Shown here in pieces: positions 8,529 to 14,826 of a DNA stretch of 37,914 nucleotides. The stretch's first letter is position 1. Each line of letters begins with the position of its first letter. Below the pieces are notes generated by a model. That model ran no database searches and was not told the DNA's origin. It saw only the letters and a list, made by a program, of their open reading frames with translations. Origin of the DNA: Desulfobulbaceae bacterium (GTDB taxonomy: Bacteria; Desulfobacterota; Desulfobulbia; Desulfobulbales; Desulfobulbaceae); assembly GCA_030613515.1 (NCBI GenBank), contig JAUWLT010000004.1:1-37914 (forward strand). The letters are read 5' to 3'. The position numbers were made by a program, and so were the translations under genes.

Positions 8529-9037
8529 GCTGCAGGGGAGGTCGGCGTGTCCTTTGTTTTGCCGGCAGCAGGGTCTTCTGTCGATTCGGGACTGCCCGAG
8601 GCCGTTACTTCTACCGCATGATCAGTTGTATCATCAGAGGCTTTTTCCTTTTCCCTCTTCCCTTTTCCCTCTTCCCTTTCCTCTGGTCTTGCCTGGGTAT
8701 CTTTTTCCCAGGGACGTTCTTCAAGGGGCTGTAGATCTATGACATCTTCTTCAATATCCTTGCCATCCGTCACTTCATCTTCAGGGTTCCATATTTTTGC
8801 CTTGTTCTCAAGCAGGTTATCTGTGAGTTGACCGGCTGTTTTGCGTAGATCTTCCTGGACCGAACTGATAACCTTGGTTTCTTCGCTCAGGTTTTCCTTG
8901 ACCTGATTCATGGTCTTTTTCAGCTCACCTATGCCTTTGGCCAATGAGCGGGCCAGTTCAGGCAGTTTATCCGGGCCGACTACGATCAGGGCCACGGCCA
9001 TGATAACTATCATTTCAGGAAGACCAATACCAAACAT
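8525..9037 (-). CDS. tatB: Twin-arginine translocase subunit TatB/TatA
   Basis: The product is 170 aa from the ATG at 9037 (MFGIGLPEMIVIMAVALIVVGPDKLPEL), which gives the canonical single N-terminal helix with the FG...GP signature and an amphipathic helix. The 31-codon upstream extension in the ORF track lacks family features and runs into a REPIN. Position before tatC and length favour TatB. The acidic/basic tail (about residues 115-135) is encoded by a perfect-period 7-bp repeat array, TTTTCCC/TCTTCCC on the plus strand, so it may be hypervariable. Confidence 0.93.
   Translation of the reverse strand: MFGIGLPEMIVIMAVALIVVGPDKLPELARSLAKGIGELKKTMNQVKENLSEETKVISSVQEDLRKTAGQLTDNLLENKAKIWNPEDEVTDGKDIEEDVIDLQPLEERPWEKDTQARPEEREEGKGKREKEKASDDTTDHAVEVTASGSPESTEDPAAGKTKDTPTSPAA
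8642..8683 (-). repeat. Heptamer array inside tatB
   Basis: Six contiguous 7-bp units on the plus strand: TTTTTCC, TTTTCCC, TCTTCCC, TTTTCCC, TCTTCCC, TTTCCTC. They encode the Glu/Lys/Arg-rich stretch of the TatB tail. Because 7 is not a multiple of 3, gain or loss of a unit would shift the frame. Confidence 0.85.
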
Positions 9038-9074
9038 GGGATCAAAGTGGTTTTGTGGTGAACAAAAATAGTTT

Positions 9075-9153
9075 GTAGGAGCCCAGTCCCTTGGATGATT
9101 GGTGGACAGAGTTTTGAGGCAACCCTTCATCGCCCAGGGGACTGGGCTCCTAC
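9075..9153. repeat. REPIN-like element, copy 4
   Basis: Inverted pair with a perfect right unit and a decayed left unit (CAGTCCCTTGGAT, stem partly lost). It lies directly upstream of tatB. It begins the gene-free stretch 9038-9478, which also holds the MITE-like element at 9186-9352 and a heptamer array at 9442-9469. Confidence 0.8.
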
Positions 9154-9185
9154 AGTTAACGACACAATTGTAAAACTCATGGACA

Positions 9186-9352
9186 CTAGTGTCGCGTCAA
9201 CGATGAAATGGCGCAAGATTGCGCAGTAGTTTTTTGTGCCTGCGTCTTTGTGGATTGGGGCGCATAGTAGAACTATGTAACTCAAGTCACAAAGAAGCAG
9301 GCGCGGAAAAGAACAAGAAAAATGCGTCAGTGTAGCGTTGACACGACACTAG
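9186..9352. mobile_element. MITE-like palindromic element, 167 bp
   Basis: The terminal inverted repeats are CTAGTGTCGCGTCAACG on the left and CGTTGACACGACACTAG on the right (one mismatch). An inner imperfect repeat (GTGCCTGCGTCTTTGTG against TCACAAAGAAGCAGGCGC) makes most of the element self-complementary. There is no coding capacity, as expected of a non-autonomous element moved in trans. The outer CTAG may be part of the ends or a target duplication; this cannot be settled from one copy. Confidence 0.75.
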
Positions 9353-9441
9353 ACCATAAACAATTGTTTACTGCCCTGAAGGGCTAACAATATACGGGAG
9401 TTGCAGGAAGGTGTCAAGTTGCTGTGCTGTCGCTGTCTTCA

Positions 9442-9469
9442 CAGTCCCTAACCCCTTATCCCTTGCCCC
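9442..9469 (-). repeat. Heptamer array (GGGNNNN type)
   Basis: On the minus strand, four contiguous units: GGGGCAA, GGGATAA, GGGGTTA, GGGACTG. It lies immediately downstream of the response-regulator stop codon. Confidence 0.75.
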
Positions 9470-9478
9470 TGTTTTTAA

Positions 9479-10822
9479 TCACATCTCGATCCCGTACAGC
9501 TTCATTTTCTGCCACAGGTTCTTTCTGCAGATGCCAAGCAGCGAAGCCGCCTTTGTCCGGTTACCCTCGGTGCTGTTCAATGCATTGAGAATGCAGTGTT
9601 TTTCTGTTTCAGCGAGGGCCTCTCCCAGAGGAATTGGTGGTCCCATTGTGTTCTGAGCTTTCTCTCCACGCAAATCTTCCGGCAGGTCGGTAACGGTAAT
9701 GACAGGATTTGGTGCCAGCACCGAGACCCGCTCCATGATGTTTCTCAGCTCCCGGACATTGCCGGGAAAGGGATAGTTCAGCAGGTAGGTCATGGCCTCT
9801 GGAGACAGGGACAAAGCAGTGTCCTTGTTGGTGCTGAACTCCAGCAGGAAATGGTTGGCTAAAAGAGCAATGTCCTCCCTGCGCTCTCTCAGCGGCGGCA
9901 TGGTCAGCGGGATGACCTGCAGCCGATAGAGTAAATCCTGGCGAAAACGACCAGCCTTGACCTCTTTTTTCAGGTCCCGTGCCGTAGAACTGAGAATGCG
10001 TACATCCAGCTTGATGGTTCTGGTGCCTCCTACCCGTTCACACTCATTCTCCTGCAGGACCCGCAATAACTTGGCCTGCAGTCCAAACGGAAGTTCACCA
10101 ATTTCATCCAGGAGCAGGGTGCCGCCATCGGCCATTTCAAAACGGCCGATTTTCTTTGCATGAGCACCGGTGAAGGCACCGCGTTCATGACCGAAGAGTT
10201 CGGACTCTATCAATCCCTCCGGGATAGCAGCACAGTTGATCCGGACATAAGGCTTGTCCGCCCTGTAACTTGCCCGATGAATTCCACTGGCTGCAAGCTC
10301 TTTTCCCGTACCTGATTCACCGGTAATCAGGACGGTTGCGTCTGTCGGGCCTGCCTGGTTGATCAGGTCAATGACCTGTCGGATGCGGCTGCTGTTGCCA
10401 AGTAGTGGAGTGTGCATCCGGCTGCAGCAGTCTTCAAGGGAGGCACAGCGGGCCTTGAACGATTGATTTTCCAGGGTCCGGTTAATGCGGATAACCAGAT
10501 CATCTATGTCAAACGGTTTCAGTATGTAATCAGTGGCTCCTTTTTTCAGGCAGCTTATGGCGTCATCCACGCTGCCATAAGCCGTCATCATGATTACATC
10601 GGTTTCGGAGGCAAGTTTGGTGATGGTCTCAAGGAGTTCTACCCCGCCAAGTTCGGGCATGCGGATATCTGAGATCACGATATGGTAGCTGCTGGCCTTA
10701 ATCTTTTCCAGTGCTTCCCTGCCGTTTACCACCGCATCAACGTTCCAGTTCTGCTGCTCCAGCCTGTCCTGGATAGTGATCCGCATGATTTCATCATCTT
10801 CTGCAAGAAGTATTCGAGCCAT
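9479..10822 (-). CDS. Sigma-54-dependent response regulator (NtrC family)
   Basis: The 447-aa product has a receiver domain (residues 3-120, phospho-acceptor Asp in VISDIRMP near residue 52), an AAA+ domain with Walker A GESGTGKE and the sigma-54 contact loop GAFTGA, and a C-terminal Fis-type helix-turn-helix (TEGNRTKAASLLGI). All parts of an active enhancer-binding protein are intact. ATG 10822 is preferred to TTG 10828. It lies downstream of the sensor kinase on the same strand, 328 bases away. It is the best candidate to bind the GTTACC-N4-GGTAAC palindromes before the three sigma-54 promoters in the nap/HAO region (inference). Confidence 0.93.
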   Translation of the reverse strand: MARILLAEDDEIMRITIQDRLEQQNWNVDAVVNGREALEKIKASSYHIVISDIRMPELGGVELLETITKLASETDVIMMTAYGSVDDAISCLKKGATDYILKPFDIDDLVIRINRTLENQSFKARCASLEDCCSRMHTPLLGNSSRIRQVIDLINQAGPTDATVLITGESGTGKELAASGIHRASYRADKPYVRINCAAIPEGLIESELFGHERGAFTGAHAKKIGRFEMADGGTLLLDEIGELPFGLQAKLLRVLQENECERVGGTRTIKLDVRILSSTARDLKKEVKAGRFRQDLLYRLQVIPLTMPPLRERREDIALLANHFLLEFSTNKDTALSLSPEAMTYLLNYPFPGNVRELRNIMERVSVLAPNPVITVTDLPEDLRGEKAQNTMGPPIPLGEALAETEKHCILNALNSTEGNRTKAASLLGICRKNLWQKMKLYGIEM

Positions 10823-10841
10823 TGTCAAGTATATGGTAAAA

Positions 10842-10869
10842 GGTATCAGGTGTCAGGTATCAGGTGTAA
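10842..10869 (+). repeat. Heptamer array (GGTRTCA type)
   Basis: Four contiguous 7-bp units: GGTATCA, GGTGTCA, GGTATCA, GGTGTAA. It lies just upstream of the response-regulator start. The gene-free stretch 10823-11150 consists of this array plus two hairpin elements. Confidence 0.75.
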
Positions 10870-10882
10870 CCTTAATCTTGCA

Positions 10883-10981
10883 ATTGGCAAGTTTACCGGA
10901 GATGCTTTGTTGCCGGGGACGCAGACGTATAAGCATACTTCAAGTCCTTGGCGGCAAAGCAGATTCGGTGAAATTGCCAAT
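10883..10981. mobile_element. MITE-like long hairpin, 99 bp
   Basis: Outer arms ATTGGCAAGTTTACCG and CGGTGAAATTGCCAAT (two mismatches) continue inward with TGCTTTG/CAAAGCA and further partial pairing. It carries no open reading frame. It lies between kinase and regulator genes, beside a second hairpin element. Confidence 0.6.
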
Positions 10982-10990
10982 CCCGGAGGG

Positions 10991-11103
10991 CGCTGAATAT
11001 GAGAAAAATAATATTTCATCAAACGAGTGAACTGAGTAATGTGTACATATGAGCGATAACATGTTGTTTCTCAAGGTTAAATATATTTTTCTCATATTCA
11101 GCG
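10991..11103. mobile_element. MITE-like AT-rich inverted-repeat element, 113 bp
   Basis: Near-perfect terminal inverted repeats of about 25 bases (CGCTGAATATGAGAAAAATA and its complement), one indel apart, bracket an AT-rich core without a gene. It is inserted between the kinase stop and the regulator start. Confidence 0.7.
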
Positions 11104-11150
11104 TGTAGGATTTAGGTGTAATGTGTAAGGCACCGGGGCTGAACCCGTTG

Positions 11151-12707
11151 TTAGGCTTTCAAGGGACACTTTTGCTTGGCCGGCAGGGTGATGGTGAAGG
11201 TGGCACCCTGGCCGACCTTGCTGCCGACAATCAAGGTGCCGCCCATTTTTTCTACCTGAGCATAGCTTACAGCGAGACCCAGGCCGGTACCCACCCCTAT
11301 GTCTTTAGTTGTGAAAAAGGGATCAAAAATTTTGTCCAGAATTTCCGGGGGAATACCGGGGCCTGTATCTTCGATCCGGATTTTTATACAGTTATCCCGT
11401 GCACCGGTTCGCACCCGTATGGTTCCGCCCTTGTCACCCAGGGCCTGGATCGCATTAAGGCCGATGTTGACGATGGTCTGCCGTAGTGCTTCCACATCAA
11501 TACAGTAGCATTCGTTGAGATAGAGATCCAGCTGCAGATCGATTTTTTGCATGCGGTAACTCAGGAGCTCAAAACACTCCCGGATGACCTTGTCAACATC
11601 AATTTTTTTCAGGTCCAGGGGGGTGTTGCGGCCAAAGTTCAACAGTTGGTGCATGGAGTGCTCAATCCGGCGCAGTCCCTTGTCTATCAGAGGCAGGTAG
11701 CGCTCAACGAGCTGGGGATTATCCGGTTCCTTTTGCAGGGCCTTAACACAGTTGAGCAGACCGCCAAGGGGATTGTTGACCTCGTGCGCTATACCTGAAG
11801 TCAGGAGGCCAAGGGCAGCCATTTTTTCATTCTGAAAGGCCTGCTTTTTTGTCGTGTCCAGCGTTTCACGGGAGGTGTCGAGACGGTGGCAGAGGTCGTA
11901 GAATGTATCACTGATGCTGTCAATTTCGTCTTTGACGAGTTTGTGTTTTGGGGTGGGGACAGGCTGGTCGGGATAACGGTCCATGGTTGAAGTGAGCTGG
12001 GCCAGGGGACGGGAAACAAGGGTCGAAAAAAGCCAGAACAGCATGGCTGTAACCATCGCGATGGAAAGCAGCCCATAGGTAATGATTGCGCGGTTATTTT
12101 CGTGAATTATGTTGTCAGCCCATTTGATAGGGATAGTAATGCTCAAGCCTCCTCGGATATCACCAAGTGCGTAGCCGTGCTGGGCATGACAATTGAGGCA
12201 TGACTCCTCAATTTCAAGCGGTGCAATATAGCGGAGAATACGGCCTTCCTGACTGTTTTCAACAGAGACAACTTCTTTTTCATCTCCCTTTTCGAGTCGC
12301 AGGAGGCTTGCACGTTCAAATTCGTCCGGAGTATTGGCAGGATTGATCGGCTTGAGGCTGGTGACCCGGAACATGCACCAACCGTCCCGGGCGGCATATT
12401 CGGAGAGCTCTCTGGTGACCATGGCGGGATTACGCTGGACATAGACCTGACCGCTGGCTGAGTGGATCACCGGTGTGTTGAGAAAGGGGTTTGGCCTGGC
12501 CCTGTCACTCTGGAGCACGAAGAGACCGTGATGGTCAGCTACCCATTTGCGGGTCAGCAGTATTTGTTTGTGAAGCATTCGGGCTTGCTGCGTGGCTTGA
12601 GCGTAGATCAGATCATGCTGTTTTTGAGAGGAGTAGATAAAAAGAAAACCGTATGAAAACAACAGGATGGCTCCATTGGCAATAATAAATTTTCCCTGGA
12701 GTTTCAC
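11151..12707 (-). CDS. Membrane sensor histidine kinase with heme-binding Tll0287-like (DUF3365) domain
   Basis: The 518-aa product has an N-terminal helix (about 8-26), a periplasmic domain of the Tll0287/DUF3365 type carrying a c-type heme motif CLNCH at residues 170-174, a second helix (about 207-232), a HAMP-like linker, an H-box [12 protein letters not shown] with phospho-His near 308, and an HATPase domain ([18 protein letters not shown]). Heme-bearing domains of this class are linked to redox or gas sensing. It should phosphorylate the NtrC-type regulator encoded just downstream. The start lies 38 bases from the first GTTACC palindrome, so it may be autoregulated. Confidence 0.93.
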   Translation of the reverse strand: MKLQGKFIIANGAILLFSYGFLFIYSSQKQHDLIYAQATQQARMLHKQILLTRKWVADHHGLFVLQSDRARPNPFLNTPVIHSASGQVYVQRNPAMVTRELSEYAARDGWCMFRVTSLKPINPANTPDEFERASLLRLEKGDEKEVVSVENSQEGRILRYIAPLEIEESCLNCHAQHGYALGDIRGGLSITIPIKWADNIIHENNRAIITYGLLSIAMVTAMLFWLFSTLVSRPLAQLTSTMDRYPDQPVPTPKHKLVKDEIDSISDTFYDLCHRLDTSRETLDTTKKQAFQNEKMAALGLLTSGIAHEVNNPLGGLLNCVKALQKEPDNPQLVERYLPLIDKGLRRIEHSMHQLLNFGRNTPLDLKKIDVDKVIRECFELLSYRMQKIDLQLDLYLNECYCIDVEALRQTIVNIGLNAIQALGDKGGTIRVRTGARDNCIKIRIEDTGPGIPPEILDKIFDPFFTTKDIGVGTGLGLAVSYAQVEKMGGTLIVGSKVGQGATFTITLPAKQKCPLKA

Positions 12708-12744
12708 GAAGCATTATCCTCTGACTGAATCATAATGAAGTGTT

Positions 12745-12793
12745 GTTACCTGATGGTAACATAGGCTAACGGAAAATGATACCTTCTGGTAAC
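12745..12793 (+). promoter_or_regulatory. Paired palindromic operators upstream of napD1 (set 1)
   Basis: Two 16-bp palindromes: GTTACCTGATGGTAAC at 12745-12760 and GATACCTTCTGGTAAC at 12778-12793, 33 bp centre to centre. The proximal one is centred 72.5 bp before the C of the -12 element at 12858. They also lie just upstream of the divergent sensor-kinase gene. Confidence 0.85.
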
Positions 12794-12843
12794 GATCGAT
12801 GTTTTTTTTTTTTTAACATTCTGAAAAGATGACATTTTTTAAC

Positions 12844-12860
12844 TGGAATAGTTATTGCTT
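12844..12860 (+). promoter_or_regulatory. Sigma-54 promoter P1 (napD1)
   Basis: TGGAATAGTTATTGCTT has GG and GC separated by exactly 10 bases, as in -24/-12 promoters. The predicted start is near 12870, leaving a leader of about 290 bases before napD1. In the gene-free stretch 12708-13158 I see only this promoter, its operators and the unexplained leader. Confidence 0.8.
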
Positions 12861-13158
12861 GTTCGATCATATGTTGATGTTTTCCGACATGGGTCAGGCT
12901 GACACAGGCTGACAGAGTTTTCTCTGATCAAAGCATGGAATCAGTTACTGCCTGACAGGCAGCGCACAGGAGTACTGGTTGTTGCCGGAGTCCCATGTAT
13001 TTGTGTCAAAAGAACTGCTGCCCGGGTACTGCTGATTTTTTTCCTGTTGAACCATACCTCCTTCTTGTTGCAAACTCTTTCAGGTAACGGGTTGGCTGGT
13101 ATCCGGGCGGTGGTATTATCGTCTTTCTTCTTCACTCACTCTCCATCCGGAAGATAAT

Positions 13159-13416
13159 ATGACCATTGGCGGTGTCGTGATAACAGTTCGTCCTGATGAT
13201 CGAAGAGATGTTGAAATCGCCCTTGCCCGGTTTTCAGAATTATCAGTCTACGGGAGTGACGAACAGGGGAATATTATCGCTGTGATAAAGAGTGAGGATT
13301 CGGGATCGATTGAAAAGGTAATCAGAACAATCGAAGAAATAGAAACTGTGGATAAGGTTAACCTGGCCTATCTCAATATTGAAAATGCGCCGGATACTTC
13401 TGCCGGTACGGCGTGA
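13159..13416 (+). CDS. napD: NapD-family maturation chaperone, paralog 1
   Basis: The 85-aa product has the NapD ferredoxin-like fold pattern: a first strand GGVVITVRP, then a turn before GNIIAVIKSEDSGSIEKVIRTIEEIETVDKVNLAYL. NapD binds the twin-arginine signal of NapA in the cytoplasm and holds back export until the molybdenum cofactor is inserted. A GGAAG ribosome site precedes the ATG. It is a separate unit from the napA operon, with its own sigma-54 promoter. A second NapD follows napA, so this copy may serve another partner or provide extra chaperone. Confidence 0.8.
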   Translation: MTIGGVVITVRPDDRRDVEIALARFSELSVYGSDEQGNIIAVIKSEDSGSIEKVIRTIEEIETVDKVNLAYLNIENAPDTSAGTA

Positions 13417-13503
13417 GCAACGATAGCTATTGTCTGGACATAAGAGTTCACCGGGGTGCCTGTGACCTCCTACGTCCGAACAGGGTTGTTGCAATGAAAA
13501 AAT

Positions 13504-13552
13504 GTTACCGCGCGGTAACGATGTATTGGCAGAGATGGTACCGTTTGGTAAC
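13504..13552 (+). promoter_or_regulatory. Paired palindromic operators upstream of the napA operon (set 2)
   Basis: GTTACCGCGCGGTAAC at 13504-13519 (perfect 16-bp palindrome) and GGTACCGTTTGGTAAC at 13537-13552, 33 bp centre to centre. The proximal centre is 72.5 bp before the C of the -12 element at 13617, the same geometry as set 1. Confidence 0.88.
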
Positions 13553-13602
13553 GCATGGCCGATATTTTTTGCTAACCAAAGAGTATCAAAGGAAAAAAAT
13601 AT

Positions 13603-13619
13603 TGGAATGCAAATTGCAT
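13603..13619 (+). promoter_or_regulatory. Sigma-54 promoter P2 (cytochromes-napA-napD2)
   Basis: TGGAATGCAAATTGCAT has the GG-N10-GC spacing of -24/-12 promoters, with TTGCA at -12. The predicted start is near 13629, about 90 bases before the first cytochrome gene. In the 301-base gap 13417-13717 only this promoter and its operators are evident. Confidence 0.87.
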
Positions 13620-13717
13620 ATTTTTATGATGTGGGGAATTGCTGGAGAAAATCAGTTTTTTCCGGTGTCAGGAAGCAGGCTGTCAAAGTGTTCTATTAAT
13701 ATTTAAGAGGGAGTGGA

Positions 13718-14350
13718 ATGAAGATGCCTTGTTTTTTCAGTAATGCTACTGTATTACGGCTACTGGCCGTTACCTCCTTGGTGGTTGGCTTGTGCCTGCC
13801 TGCCATAGCTGCAGAGTCGGCTGATGAAAAGGATAAGCCGGAACTTAAGACCCGGCCCGTTGTCGAGGAGTGTATGCGCTGTCATGATGTCAAGATGTAT
13901 GAGAGAGAATTGAAAAGTTCTCCGCATGCTGTTGACAAAGACAACAAGCCCATCTCCTGTGAACAGTGCCATCAGTTTCACTATAGTCCGCTCACCAGCT
14001 ATTATGCACGCCATGAGTATTATGATAAAAAAATCTTTGAACCCGGCGCGTTTGATCGGCGCAAGCTGCAGACCAATGCCCGTAACGGTATCTCAAATGA
14101 AAAATGCCGGGAATGCCACAAAGATCTGTCTAAAAATGTCAAAAATGAGCCGATTTCCGAAATTGGTCAACTCTGTCATGACGCCTTTCTTGGTAAAAAC
14201 GGCATGACTCGTAAAAATTGTGCGGGCTGTCATGTAAATATGGCCCATTTGCCGGAATTTGATTGGGATTTACAGATAAATGCAGAGTTTGTAAAAAAAC
14301 TTGCTGAAAGTGAAGCGAAAGCTGCCGACATGAAGGGGGAGAAAAAATGA
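13718..14350 (+). CDS. Periplasmic tetraheme cytochrome c of the nap operon
   Basis: The 210-aa product has a signal peptide (hydrophobic LLAVTSLVVGLCLPAIA, cleavage near AIAA-ES) and four CXXCH heme sites: CMRCH, CEQCH, CRECH and CAGCH. No other membrane segment is present, so once cleaved it should be soluble in the periplasm, unlike classical membrane-anchored NapC. It probably passes electrons towards NapA. The ribosome site is GGGAGTGG, and its stop overlaps the next ATG by four bases. It occupies the napC place in the Desulfovibrio napCMADGH order, but naming it napC would overstate the match. Confidence 0.88.
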   Translation: MKMPCFFSNATVLRLLAVTSLVVGLCLPAIAAESADEKDKPELKTRPVVEECMRCHDVKMYERELKSSPHAVDKDNKPISCEQCHQFHYSPLTSYYARHEYYDKKIFEPGAFDRRKLQTNARNGISNEKCRECHKDLSKNVKNEPISEIGQLCHDAFLGKNGMTRKNCAGCHVNMAHLPEFDWDLQINAEFVKKLAESEAKAADMKGEKK

Positions 14351-14787
14351 AAAAATCAATTTCCATGAAGCGTTACGGGAAAAGGTTGGCGGCTTGTGCA
14401 GTTTTTGGCCTTTTTCTTGCCCCCTGTTTTCAACCGGCTGTTACAGCCGGCACGTTTCAACATCTGAAGGCGCCTGATTCTGCTGCTGACTGTTATGAGT
14501 GTCATAAAGCGCACACTCCAAGAGTTGCCCAGAACTGGCTGGAATCAAAGCATGGGTTTACTTTGATGAAGTGTTTTGTCTGTCATGGTCAGCCGGATGG
14601 TCAGGGCTCGATTCCCTGGGCTGTGGTACCGGATGTTAAAGCAGTCTGCCGAAAATGTCATGAACCTGCAATGATAAGGATGGAGCAAAAATTCGGTGTG
14701 GACCCGGATTGTTATCAATGCCATCCGTTTCATCAAAATTCATTGCATCATGATGCATATGGCAGGACTGAAAGTAAAACTAAGTGA
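14347..14787 (+). CDS. Second periplasmic tetraheme cytochrome c (NapM-like)
   Basis: The 146-aa product has a signal peptide (AACAVFGLFLAPCFQPAVTA) and four CXXCH sites (CYECH, CFVCH, CRKCH, CYQCH) with additional histidines near each, suiting bis-His hemes. It overlaps the preceding cytochrome gene by four bases and is followed by napA. Its position and tetraheme character match NapM of Desulfovibrio nap operons, where it is thought to replace NapB as electron donor to monomeric NapA. The NapM label is an inference from context. Confidence 0.87.
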   Translation: MKKSISMKRYGKRLAACAVFGLFLAPCFQPAVTAGTFQHLKAPDSAADCYECHKAHTPRVAQNWLESKHGFTLMKCFVCHGQPDGQGSIPWAVVPDVKAVCRKCHEPAMIRMEQKFGVDPDCYQCHPFHQNSLHHDAYGRTESKTK

Positions 14788-14826
14788 GCAACAAACAGAA
14801 CAATCATAAAAAGGGAGAGAAAGATT

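Noticed and set aside
12941-13135. 64-aa minus-strand ORF in the P1 leader
   Set aside because: No ribosome site, low-complexity composition and no family features; it overlaps the predicted transcript of napD1.
13430-13500. Possible molybdenum-cofactor riboswitch (GGGGTGCC...CCTCC pattern) before the napA operon
   Set aside because: I could not draw the conserved stems, and it lies upstream of the predicted P2 start, so the napA transcript would not contain it.
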